A DNA stretch of 64,000 bases from Prevotella nigrescens (lineage in GTDB: Bacteria; Bacteroidota; Bacteroidia; Bacteroidales; Bacteroidaceae), in NCBI RefSeq assembly GCF_031191185.1, contig NZ_CP133465.1:64501-128500 (forward strand), written 5' to 3'. Of the stretch, positions 18,084 to 27,977 are shown in pieces. Position numbers and translations under genes: made by a program. Position 1 is the first letter of the stretch, and each line of letters begins with the position of its first letter. Below the pieces are notes generated by a model. It worked only from the letters and a program-made list of their open reading frames with translations. It did no database searches and was not told where the DNA came from.

Positions 18084-18152
18084 ACCTGCAGTTGTAGATA
18101 CACAACACCTGCAATCGCAGCTACACAGTACCTGCAATCAACGGTATTACGT
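18084..18152. repeat. 23-bp degenerate tandem repeat, three units
   Basis: Three consecutive units at 18084-18106, 18107-18129 and 18130-18152 each start with acctgca and drift after that; a further acctgcaagca occurs near 18271. The region is between the sus terminator and the amylase promoter and has no gene. Confidence 0.6.
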
Positions 18153-18162
18153 ACCTATTGCC

Positions 18163-18234
18163 AATACCCTTGTTAGGGTATCAGTCAATACCCTTGTTAG
18201 GGTGTTCGTCAATACCCTTGTTAGGGTATCAATC
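18163..18234. repeat. 24-bp tandem repeat of hairpin units, three copies
   Basis: Three end-to-end 24-bp copies at 18163-18186, 18187-18210 and 18211-18234. Each contains the identical 14-base hairpin accct-tgtt-agggt; the last 6-7 bases vary. No spacers, so this is not a CRISPR array. Confidence 0.85.
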
Positions 18235-18333
18235 ACTCTCCCGTAAGACCAATCATAAGCGATACTATATACCTGCAAGCAATGGTATGTCGTACCTCGG
18301 GTGCCCCCTCTCTGTCTGCTCAAAAGCAAGGCT

Positions 18334-18345
18334 GCAAACGTTTGC
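18334..18345. promoter_or_regulatory. second LacI-type operator, upstream of amylase
   Basis: Perfect 12-bp palindrome gcaaacgtttgc, the same core as the operator between lacI and susC. Its centre lies 61.5 bp upstream of the amylase -7 box, identical to the susC arrangement. Confidence 0.85.
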
Positions 18346-18400
18346 GCCCGCATTAACACTTATTCTATATCAAGCTGGCACGGGAAAAGGAAATAAGTTG

Positions 18401-18408
18401 TACATTTG
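18401..18408 (+). promoter_or_regulatory. -7 box of amylase gene
   Basis: TACATTTG followed by CG, 43 bp before the start codon. As at susC, no TTG is present at the normal upstream distance. Confidence 0.65.
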
Positions 18409-18450
18409 CGAACATAAACAATTAGGATAAGAACAAATCAAATCATCATT

Positions 18451-20469
18451 ATGAAACGAACCTCAACTCTGCTTGCAGTCTTGTGCCTCGCTGCAACAAT
18501 GCTCGCACAAGGCTGGAAAGCCAACTATGGCGGCGTAATGCTGCAAGGCTTCTACTGGGACTCTTACCAGGATACGAAGTGGACAAACCTCGAGGCGCAG
18601 GCAAAAGAACTCGCCGAATACTTCGACCTTGTATGGCTGCCGCAAAGCGCACAGGCACGCAATACGCCATCGATGGGCTACGACGACTACTATTGGTTCA
18701 GCAACTACAACAGCGCGTTCGGCACAGAGGCAGAACTCCTGAGCCTCATCGGCACATTCAGAGCCAGCGGCATCAAGACCATAGCCGACGTTGTCATCAA
18801 CCACCGTGCAACCACCGCAGGCTGGTTCGACTTCCCAACCGAAACCTACAACGGAGTAACGTACACCATGACATCGAAAGACGTTGCCAAGAACGACGAC
18901 GGCGGCAAGGCATTGACCGAAGCACAGAAAGAGGGCGTGCAGCTCAGCGACTTCATCGACTCGGGCGAAGACTGGGACGGCATGCGCGACCTCGACCACA
19001 ACAGTGCGAACGTACAGACCACGGTGAAGGCATACCTGCAGATGCTGAAAGACAAATTCGGCTATGCAGGCTTCCGTTACGACATGGTAAAGGGCTACGG
19101 AGGCAAGTTCACCGCACTCTACAACAATGCCTCACAACCAGAGTTCTCTGTCGGCGAATATTGGGACGGCAACATAGACAAAGTGAAGGCGTGGATTGAA
19201 AGCACCAAGTCGGACAATGTTCCTACAAGTGCAGCTTTCGACTTCCCTGTCCGTTACACCGTCCGCGATGCCGTGAACAACGGCAACTGGGCTGCACTCG
19301 ACGGTGTCGGCTTGGCAAAAGACCCCAACTATGCACGCTATGCCGTTACCTTCGTGGAGAACCACGACACCGAAGACCGCGGCGGCAACAGCCACCAAGA
19401 CCCCATAAAGAAAGACACACTGGCAGCAAACGCCTACATTCTCGCCATGCCGGGAACGCCATGCATCTTCCTGAAGCACTATCAGGCATACAAAAGCGAC
19501 ATCAAGAACATGATTAGCGTACGCAAGCTGATGGGCATCAACAACGAAAGCAAAGCCGTAAAATACAGCAACGGAACCGATTACTACGCATTTACCACCA
19601 CCGGAACGAACGGCGAAATGCTTACCGTGCTCGGTCCTGCAAAGAGTTTCTCCAGCACAAACCGTTGGATAAAGCTCACCGGCGGCTACCACTGGGCCTA
19701 CTACGTGGAGAAGAGCAAAGCCAACTTCGTATGGGCAAGCCTTGCAAGCGGCACCTATGATGGCGAGCAACACGCAACACTTACAGCCATCAGCAACGAC
19801 GCGAATGCGCAAATCGTGTACACCACCGACGGAAGCGAACCGACAGCAGGCAGTGCAAAGGCAGCCAACGGACAGCAGATAACCATTCCAGTGGGCACAA
19901 CCGTACTGAAAGCAGGATTGCTCGTAGGCGGCGTTGTCAAGAACGTCATCGTCCGCAACTACAACATCATCGACTTCAAGCCTTACAACATCAAGGTGTA
20001 TGTAAATGCCGACGAGGCTGATGCAGCCTGGGCAAGTGCGAAGATGGCAAGCACCCACCCTTCCATCAACTTCTGGATATGGGGCGGAACACACAAGACC
20101 GTGAAGGGTTCGTGGCCAGGCGACGCCGTAACAACAACCGAAACGGCAAACGGCAAGAAATGGCTTGTGAAGGAATTTACCATTACAAACTCTAACGACA
20201 TCGTGAACTTTGTATTCAGCGTAGGCACAGGTTCGCCACAGACGGTCGATATTCAGAACATAAAGGCAACCACCTTTATCAACATATCAAGCGAGAAAGA
20301 AGGTGGAAAGAACAAAGTAAACGTTGTTTCTACGGGCATCGACAACGTCGTTGCAGAACACAAGGGCAACAACGCCCCTTGCTACTACACACTTTCAGGA
20401 CAGCGCATAGCCAAACCAACCCAGCGTGGCATATATATCCACAACGGAAAGAAAGTACTGGTGAAGTAG
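18451..20469 (+). CDS. secreted GH13 alpha-amylase with starch-binding C-terminal modules
   Basis: 672 residues; signal peptide ending near MLAQ (residue 20). The GH13 barrel shows all four conserved regions: DVVINH (113-118), GFRYDMVKGY with nucleophile Asp211, GEYWDG with acid/base Glu236, and FVENHD with Asp306. After about residue 435 comes a chitobiase-C-like module (IVYTTDGSEPTAGSA), then a CBM-like beta domain (INFWIWGGTHKT, GSWPGDA) and a short tail YYTLSGQRIAKP...GIYIHNGKKVLVK that resembles type IX sorting tails of Prevotella. It cleaves alpha-1,4 bonds in starch outside the inner membrane, feeding SusCD. Own promoter and LacI operator. Confidence 0.94.
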   Translation: MKRTSTLLAVLCLAATMLAQGWKANYGGVMLQGFYWDSYQDTKWTNLEAQAKELAEYFDLVWLPQSAQARNTPSMGYDDYYWFSNYNSAFGTEAELLSLIGTFRASGIKTIADVVINHRATTAGWFDFPTETYNGVTYTMTSKDVAKNDDGGKALTEAQKEGVQLSDFIDSGEDWDGMRDLDHNSANVQTTVKAYLQMLKDKFGYAGFRYDMVKGYGGKFTALYNNASQPEFSVGEYWDGNIDKVKAWIESTKSDNVPTSAAFDFPVRYTVRDAVNNGNWAALDGVGLAKDPNYARYAVTFVENHDTEDRGGNSHQDPIKKDTLAANAYILAMPGTPCIFLKHYQAYKSDIKNMISVRKLMGINNESKAVKYSNGTDYYAFTTTGTNGEMLTVLGPAKSFSSTNRWIKLTGGYHWAYYVEKSKANFVWASLASGTYDGEQHATLTAISNDANAQIVYTTDGSEPTAGSAKAANGQQITIPVGTTVLKAGLLVGGVVKNVIVRNYNIIDFKPYNIKVYVNADEADAAWASAKMASTHPSINFWIWGGTHKTVKGSWPGDAVTTTETANGKKWLVKEFTITNSNDIVNFVFSVGTGSPQTVDIQNIKATTFINISSEKEGGKNKVNVVSTGIDNVVAEHKGNNAPCYYTLSGQRIAKPTQRGIYIHNGKKVLVK

Positions 20470-20489
20470 TCCTTTTCCATAATAACAAC

Positions 20490-20544
20490 GCGGCAGCTCT
20501 GTAATATATAATTTATATATAGCAAGGTTGCCGCTTTATTTTTA
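20490..20544 (+). terminator. terminator after amylase
   Basis: gcggca (20490-20495) pairs with tgccgc (20529-20534), with an inner AT stem (atatata/tatatat), followed by ttatttttat. It sits between convergent genes. Confidence 0.7.
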
Positions 20545-20565
20545 TCAAACGCTGTTGCAATGATT

Positions 20566-21879
20566 TTATCGCAGATTAAATCGGAGTCCAGCTTTTAGTT
20601 GGAAAGATACAGGGCGGTCGCTATAAATGGTTTGCAAGTCTGATTTGTTGTTGAAGTGGTAGCTTACTCCCGGTTCTAAATAGAAGCTGACACCCTTTGT
20701 AAGTTTATAGGCAGCACCGAAGCGGGCTGACAATGCCCATTGCAACTCTTTCATTCCTACTTTGTTCGTAACAGTGGCTTCGGTACCATCGTATCGCTCT
20801 TTCTGCTTTCCATAGACCATTTTCTCGACACTTCCGCCACCAGATACATATACAGAAGTGTTGTGTCGTTGCCACAACTGATAGTTCAGGTTGAGCGGAA
20901 TACCAACGAAATTCAGATGTTGTTTGATGTCGTGGTCTATGTTGCCCACTTCGTAAGTGAGCTCCGAGTAGTGGTGGCTGTACATCAAGCCTGTTTCCAC
21001 ACTCATCTTGCTGCTCAATGGCAAGGCTACGGAAACGCCCAAGGTGATAGGTTGGCGGTGATTGGCTTTTTTAACCATCTTGTTTTGCCCTGTTACTATC
21101 ATTCCGTTGTTTTCTTTCATTGCTGTCGATGCGATGGAGTAAAGGTCGTCTGACGAGTTTACCGTAGGCATGCCTGCAAGCAACACACCCAATTGGACGG
21201 AGTTTTTATTGCGCCGAGGGCGGTTGTTGGTGGTAGGAGTGGTGGGGCGTTGATGCTTTATTGGCTCTGAGCATTCCACTTTTTCGTTCGGTTTGAGTGC
21301 TTCGTTTACAGTTGTTTCTTGTATGTTGTCCGTCTTGTCCGTCGGCTCTGTGGTGGTAGTGGGTTGTTCTACCATTGCCAAAGTGGTCTTGTCGGTGGTA
21401 TTTTGAGGTAAAAACGTTGATGCAACAGCTTTGAAGGCAGTCTTTATAGAGGCAAATATTCTGCTCTTTGGATTTATTGTAGGAGTACTTTCGTTGCCGT
21501 TACTGCTTGTGTATGCGTTGTCGGAAGATGGCGTTTCTGTCTTTCCACCTTTGTTTTCTATTACATTTTTGTTGCTTTCTGCTAAGTTGCCAATTACGTT
21601 CGTGTTGTTCGCAACATCTACAACAGAATTGTTTACCAACAAAATCGTAACTATTGCAGCGGCAGAGAGAATGGCAGTGAGCCAAACAGCAGCCTTGACC
21701 TGCTTCTTTTTATTGGTGTTGGCAGTTGTAATCGGCGCTTCAATGGGTTTGTTCGGTGCCTTTTCGCCTTCCTCGAAAGATGGAATATGCTTTAAAATCT
21801 CGTCAAACAGTCCTTGAGGAGGAGTTGTTTCATAATCGTTTAGCTTATTATGAAATCCTTTTTTCCATTCTTCGTTCAT
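20566..21879 (-). CDS. predicted anti-sigma factor spanning inner and outer membranes (Dma-like)
   Basis: 437 residues with an unusual plan. Residues 1-60 are cytoplasmic and charged (MNEEWKKGFHNKLNDYETTPP) like anti-sigma domains. A single membrane helix lies at about 62-82. Residues 85-225 are a Thr/Pro/Asn/Lys-rich linker long enough to cross the periplasm, and 226-437 form a PorT-type outer-membrane beta-barrel (VQLGVLLAGMP; LGVSVALPLSSKMSVETGLMY in two parts; ending LKAGLRFNLR). The start overlaps the sigma-factor stop by 4 bases (ATGA), so the two are translationally coupled. The plan matches the dual membrane-spanning anti-sigma factors (Dma) described in Bacteroides thetaiotaomicron; role by analogy. 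Confidence 0.78.
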   Translation of the reverse strand: MNEEWKKGFHNKLNDYETTPPQGLFDEILKHIPSFEEGEKAPNKPIEAPITTANTNKKKQVKAAVWLTAILSAAAIVTILLVNNSVVDVANNTNVIGNLAESNKNVIENKGGKTETPSSDNAYTSSNGNESTPTINPKSRIFASIKTAFKAVASTFLPQNTTDKTTLAMVEQPTTTTEPTDKTDNIQETTVNEALKPNEKVECSEPIKHQRPTTPTTNNRPRRNKNSVQLGVLLAGMPTVNSSDDLYSIASTAMKENNGMIVTGQNKMVKKANHRQPITLGVSVALPLSSKMSVETGLMYSHHYSELTYEVGNIDHDIKQHLNFVGIPLNLNYQLWQRHNTSVYVSGGGSVEKMVYGKQKERYDGTEATVTNKVGMKELQWALSARFGAAYKLTKGVSFYLEPGVSYHFNNKSDLQTIYSDRPVSFQLKAGLRFNLR

Positions 21880-22439
21880 AGTTTCACTCCTTTCCTATAT
21901 GAGACAATTTGTTGTTTAAGTATGCTTTTTGCACGGGATAGCTGCGAGGCAGAGGACTTTGCCCTAATCCCAAGTATTTCTCCAATTTCTTTGTGCGACT
22001 TGTTTTCCAACACGTATAAGTTGAATACGGTTCTGTAACCATCGGGCAGCGACTGTACCATCTGCAGCAACGCCTCTTCAGGTATGTCGTCTACTGTTAT
22101 GTCTGCTTTGTCGTCTTGTTCCGGAAGTTGCTCTTCATGTACCAGTGGAAGAGTTCTTTTGTTGCGCAGGAAACCCAATGCCTCCATTACGACAACTTGT
22201 TTGCTCCATGCCAACAGCGATCCTCTGCCCCTATATTCAAAACTTTCAATCTTTGTAAATATCTTTATGAATGCATCTTGCAGCACATCTTTCGCATCGT
22301 CGCTATCTGCAATGTAGCGCAAACACACCGTCATGAATATTCCAGCATACAGATTGTAGAAAGTCCGCATCGCTGAAGTATCTCGTTTGTGGAGACCTTC
22401 AGCGATTCTTGTTTCTTCTTTCTCGTCCAACTTTATCAT
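21876..22439 (-). CDS. ECF-type RNA polymerase sigma factor
   Basis: 187 residues with sigma-70 region 2 (CLRYIADSDDAKDVLQDAFIKIF, in two parts) and region 4 (LPDGYRTVFNLYVLENKSHKEIGEILGI, in two parts). No region 3, as usual for ECF sigmas. Its stop overlaps the start of the dual-membrane anti-sigma gene, and a NigD-like lipoprotein gene lies 24 bp upstream. This three-gene order suggests an envelope-sensing unit. It probably transcribes its own operon from the promoter-like site at 23222-23251. Confidence 0.93.
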   Translation of the reverse strand: MIKLDEKEETRIAEGLHKRDTSAMRTFYNLYAGIFMTVCLRYIADSDDAKDVLQDAFIKIFTKIESFEYRGRGSLLAWSKQVVVMEALGFLRNKRTLPLVHEEQLPEQDDKADITVDDIPEEALLQMVQSLPDGYRTVFNLYVLENKSHKEIGEILGIRAKSSASQLSRAKSILKQQIVSYRKGVKL

Positions 22440-22463
22440 TCAGTGCGTATTGTCTCTTTACCT

Positions 22464-23168
22464 TTATTTACTATCATTTCTTACATGATACTTGAAAAAG
22501 GTATGCTTGTCACCTTGGTAAGATTTCCAATGGAGGTGTAAAGTTACATCTTTTTTCCCATTCTTTTGTGCTATCTTGTCAATTTCGGATAATCTGAATG
22601 CAATAAAGCCCGATGCAAAACGCCCTTTGTTATCGCCGTGGGCGTTGTAGGCAAGCACTAATTTGTAAGGTTCTTTTTCCGAGTGCTGGACAATTAAGTT
22701 TATGTCACGTTTGGCTTTGAGGTCGCGCATGGCAGTGCTGTATCGTAGAGTAAGGTAGCCATCTTCTACAACTGTGCCAAATCCATTCACGATTTCCAAT
22801 CTGTCTTCGCCATACTTTTTCAAGTCCATTTCGGTGTTCTTGAGTGCGATAGCCTGCTTTGTGCGTATGCTGTCCATCCAGTTGATGTATATTTTGGTCT
22901 TACCTTTGGCGTCTTTCTCTTCTTTTATGTTGGCAATAGCCCTTACTTCCTTATTTCCGTATGGCGATTTGGTAAGATTACTGGGTGGTCCTTGCACCTT
23001 TTCGCTTACCCAAACATTGAAACTCGCGCCACCGTTAATGGGTTTTATTGTAACAATAGCATTGGGATACCTTTTGACATTGTCGTTAGTGTCATTATCA
23101 CACGAGGTGAAAAGGCTGCACACGGTGAATATAGAAATAAGTCCTAAGAATATTTTACTTGTTTTCAT
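22464..23168 (-). CDS. NigD-like lipoprotein
   Basis: 234 residues from the ATG at 23168, which starts a proper lipoprotein signal (MKTSKIFLGL..LFTSC, Cys23); the open frame extends 28 codons further up without a signal-like start. After the Cys comes DNDTND, an acidic stretch like surface-lipoprotein export signals. The rest resembles the NigD family (N-terminal OB-like part, C-terminal beta-sandwich ending FFKYHV), first named from the nigrescin operon of Prevotella nigrescens. Function of the family is unclear; one member has been linked to vesicle formation under the Das1/Dma1 system. First gene of this operon. Confidence 0.82.
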   Translation of the reverse strand: MKTSKIFLGLISIFTVCSLFTSCDNDTNDNVKRYPNAIVTIKPINGGASFNVWVSEKVQGPPSNLTKSPYGNKEVRAIANIKEEKDAKGKTKIYINWMDSIRTKQAIALKNTEMDLKKYGEDRLEIVNGFGTVVEDGYLTLRYSTAMRDLKAKRDINLIVQHSEKEPYKLVLAYNAHGDNKGRFASGFIAFRLSEIDKIAQKNGKKDVTLHLHWKSYQGDKHTFFKYHVRNDSK

Positions 23169-23221
23169 TGTTCTTGTTATTGTATTAAACTTACATTTTA
23201 TTTCTCTCTGAGTACTCGTCA

Positions 23222-23251
23222 AATAAATGAGAAGATACGTAAAAGGTTGCA
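23222..23251 (-). promoter_or_regulatory. possible ECF-sigma promoter of the NigD-sigma-Dma operon
   Basis: Minus strand TGCAACCTTTT (23241-23251) is followed by ctcattt about 9 bases later. AAC-centred -35 elements like this are common before ECF-controlled genes in Bacteroidetes, and the site lies about 55-80 bp before the start codon. The -10 part is weak. Confidence 0.4.
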
Positions 23252-23302
23252 TCTTGTATCGTTAAAATATGTTTTGAGAAATAAAATCAAGATATATACC
23301 TT

Positions 23303-24028
23303 TTAGGAAAATACCTCGCGCAAGATATCGAAACTTTGAAGGTCGGGCATATTGGGTATGTGGAGACGATAGTAGTGCAACACAAGCTCGGTAATTCGGT
23401 TGCGTTCGTCGTGTGAGAGTTTGAAAAGTTTCATCGTTTCAAAGTTCATTCGCATCAACGTGTGCATGTGTCCGGCGTCTGTTGCATTTAGAAAATCGGA
23501 ATGTAAAGGTGCCGACAGCGTGAAGCAACCATTGCGAAGGTCGAAGAAACAGCCCTGAGTGAAATTGTCAAGAAAAGGGTGAAAGCCAAGAAACTTGCCC
23601 AGACGCATCATGAAAACAAGGTGGAAGTTGGCAAAACCATCGCAGGTGCTGTCGAACCATTCCAAACTTGTACTTATATAATTAAATAATGTGGAGTTCT
23701 CTTGCTCGTCGCGAGTAGTATAATATAGGAATTCCGCAAGGAAAAGCAAAATGCTCGATTTCAAAGGATTGTACGGAACAGACGAATAAGGTTGAGCTAT
23801 TCTTACATCTTTAATATGTTGCAAGCTGATTCGCTGCCTGAAATCGTATTCAAAGTCGAGCAAGGTCATGGGTTGGAAATATTGCTTCTTCACTCTTCCT
23901 TTTGATGTTTTGGGAATGTGCACAACAAAAGAAACACGCCCCGACAACTCCGTCAGTACGTCAATAATTAGCGATGATTCACCAAAACGAACACTTCGCA
24001 GTACTATTCCTCTTGTCTTTGTTATCAT
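23303..24028 (-). CDS. recO: DNA repair protein RecO
   Basis: 241 residues from the ATG at 24028 (MITKTRGIVLRSVRFGESSLI, in two parts), which is the standard RecO N-terminal OB fold; an upstream in-frame Met at 24100 would overlap promoter sequence. RecO acts with RecR and RecF in recombinational repair, loading RecA on SSB-coated DNA. The helical C-terminal part (FLAEFLYYTTRDE, FLGFHPFLDN) is normal for Bacteroidetes. Confidence 0.93.
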   Translation of the reverse strand: MITKTRGIVLRSVRFGESSLIIDVLTELSGRVSFVVHIPKTSKGRVKKQYFQPMTLLDFEYDFRQRISLQHIKDVRIAQPYSSVPYNPLKSSILLFLAEFLYYTTRDEQENSTLFNYISTSLEWFDSTCDGFANFHLVFMMRLGKFLGFHPFLDNFTQGCFFDLRNGCFTLSAPLHSDFLNATDAGHMHTLMRMNFETMKLFKLSHDERNRITELVLHYYRLHIPNMPDLQSFDILREVFS

Positions 24029-24091
24029 AAAACTTTTCCCAAGCACAAAGATACAAAAAATGTAATGGGGCAAAAAATATATTCGATAAAA

Positions 24092-24123
24092 TTTGGACAA
24101 TTGAAATAAAACTAATACCTTTG
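24092..24123 (+). promoter_or_regulatory. promoter of tRNA-Glu and rpsT
   Basis: TTTG (24092-24095), 20 bases, TACCTTTG (24116-24123), then CAC. A full consensus match 20 bp before the tRNA. Confidence 0.85.
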
Positions 24124-24142
24124 CACCCGCAAAACAACAGAT

Positions 24143-24214
24143 GGTCTCTTCGTCTATCGGCTAGGACACAAGATTTTCATTCTTGTAAGAGGGGTTCGAT
24201 TCCCCTAGAGACTA
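24143..24214 (+). tRNA. tRNA-Glu (anticodon TTC)
   Basis: A 72-base cloverleaf: acceptor ggtctct with agagact (first pair G-T, as usual for tRNA-Glu in this group), anticodon stem caaga/tcttg with loop ttttcat giving anticodon TTC, and T arm ggggttcgattcccc. CCA is not encoded. It is followed 22 bp later by rpsT and probably cut from a common transcript. Confidence 0.97.
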
Positions 24215-24236
24215 CAAACAAAAATTAAAAGTAAAG

Positions 24237-24491
24237 ATGGCAAATCATAAATCATCACTTAAAAGAATTCGCCAAGACAAGGTGAAGACTTTGCACAATA
24301 GATATTACGCAAAGACAATGCGTAACGCTGTTCGCAAGTTCCGTAACATCTCTGATAAGGAAGAGGCTGTTAAGTTGTATCCAACCCTGCAAAAGATGCT
24401 TGATAAACTTGCGAAAGTAAACATTATTCATAAGAATAAAGCGGCAAATTTAAAGTCTGGTCTTTGTCATCATATTGCTACGCTTGGGTAG
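24237..24491 (+). CDS. rpsT: 30S ribosomal protein S20
   Basis: 84 residues, highly basic, [20 protein letters not shown] and the C-terminal [21 protein letters not shown] segment are diagnostic of S20, which binds 16S rRNA early in assembly. It shares the tRNA-Glu promoter; no separate promoter is seen in the 22-bp gap. Confidence 0.97.
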   Translation: MANHKSSLKRIRQDKVKTLHNRYYAKTMRNAVRKFRNISDKEEAVKLYPTLQKMLDKLAKVNIIHKNKAANLKSGLCHHIATLG

Positions 24492-24526
24492 AATGTAAGT
24501 AAGGTCATAGAGATAAAGAATAAGAG

Positions 24527-24562
24527 AAGGTTATAGTCTAATGATAGGCTGTAACCTTTTTC
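24527..24562 (+). terminator. terminator after rpsT
   Basis: aaggttatag (24527-24536) pairs with ctgtaacctt (24549-24558), one mismatch, followed by tttt. Confidence 0.82.
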
Positions 24563-26865
<2,303 letters not shown>

Positions 26866-26961
26866 CTGTAGACATTTGCCAGATTTAATTACTTAATCTA
26901 CGAACTCTCGCAATCTTTTGCGCTTGCAGAACAAGTGACGGTTCGGACAAAATAATGCTAT

Positions 26962-27828
26962 ATGAGAGAAATTAATAATGATTTCATTAAAGCTAAAAAC
27001 CCCTATGGTTTCAGTATAGATAGTGACTTGTTATTATACGACCAGACAACAGGATTACCCTCGCTTACCGAAACTTCTAAAATGAGGTGTCTCTTGTTGG
27101 CTATCTGTACAGAAGGTGAAGTAGAATATACAGTAGACACTGTGGTACATAAGGTTTCTACGAACGATATTCTAATCGTTAGCGAAGGGCAGGTTATGGG
27201 CGACTATAAGATGACGCCTGACACAAAAGGAGTTTGTTTGTTTCTGTCGTATGATTTTTTTCAAGAAGTGGTAAGTAACATCAGAGAATTTACAACGCTC
27301 TTTCTTTTTGCACGGCGTCACCCTGTTTTCCACACCGAGTCCCACATGGCGAAAGAATTACTTAACTACATTCAAGCTGTTAAGTTGAAAATACTCGATC
27401 TCGATCACGAATTCCGTCGCGAATTGGTAGCTACAATGCTGAAAGTACTTATATACGATATGTGCAATGTTATTTATCGTATACAACAAGTAGAGAAAAC
27501 TGGAAAGTCGAGAGGAGAAACCATATTTGCCGATTTTATACGATTGGTGGAAAAGGAATATCGTTCCGAACGTCGTGTAAGTTGGTATGCCGAGCAACTT
27601 TACATTTCTCCCAAGTATCTGTCGGAAACAATCAAGCATGTCAGTAAGCGCACACCAAGCGAATGGATAGATTATTATGTGATGATGGAGATACGGGTAT
27701 TATTGAAGAATAGTAAGATGAGCATTAAACAAATAGCTGAAGAGCTGCACTTCCCTAACCAAAGTTTCTTGGGAAAGTACTTCAAGGATCGTTATGGCAA
27801 GAGTCCATCACAGTTTAGAAAAAGTTAA
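26962..27828 (+). CDS. AraC-family transcriptional regulator
   Basis: 288 residues. The C-terminal 100 residues hold the two helix-turn-helix motifs of AraC proteins: VSWYAEQLYISPKYLSETIK (in the range 195-220) and SIKQIAEELHFPNQSFLGKYFK (in two parts) followed by GKSPSQFRKS. The N-terminal part is a cupin-like sensor (EGEVEYTVDTVVHKVSTNDI). The target and ligand are unknown; no obvious partner gene is adjacent. Followed by a strong terminator. Confidence 0.92.
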   Translation: MREINNDFIKAKNPYGFSIDSDLLLYDQTTGLPSLTETSKMRCLLLAICTEGEVEYTVDTVVHKVSTNDILIVSEGQVMGDYKMTPDTKGVCLFLSYDFFQEVVSNIREFTTLFLFARRHPVFHTESHMAKELLNYIQAVKLKILDLDHEFRRELVATMLKVLIYDMCNVIYRIQQVEKTGKSRGETIFADFIRLVEKEYRSERRVSWYAEQLYISPKYLSETIKHVSKRTPSEWIDYYVMMEIRVLLKNSKMSIKQIAEELHFPNQSFLGKYFKDRYGKSPSQFRKS

Positions 27829-27853
27829 AATGCAGACAAGTTATGGGAAATAT

Positions 27854-27891
27854 AAAAGGAGTTGAGTTCGTCGCAGTCTCAACTCCTTTTT
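27854..27891 (+). terminator. terminator after araC-type gene
   Basis: aaaaggagttgag (27854-27866) pairs perfectly with ctcaactcctttt (27878-27890), followed by T. The A run on the 5' side lets it work on both strands, so it may also end the leftward lipoprotein transcript. Confidence 0.92.
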
Positions 27892-27977
27892 GTATCTTCA
27901 TAAATGTGCTTTATTGCCATTGTGGGAGAACATTGGCACATTCCAAAGCGGACATTCCCCAAATGGTAAATTTTGGT

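Noticed and set aside
18163..18234. Possible CRISPR array
   Set aside because: Units are joined end to end without spacers, only three copies, and no cas genes are nearby.
18483..19199. 238-codon frame in another phase inside the amylase gene
   Set aside because: Arg/Gln/His-rich shadow frame; the GH13 frame has all catalytic motifs.
19132..20094. 320-codon frame antisense to the amylase gene
   Set aside because: Shadow of the amylase codons; Cys/Val/His-rich product, no start context.
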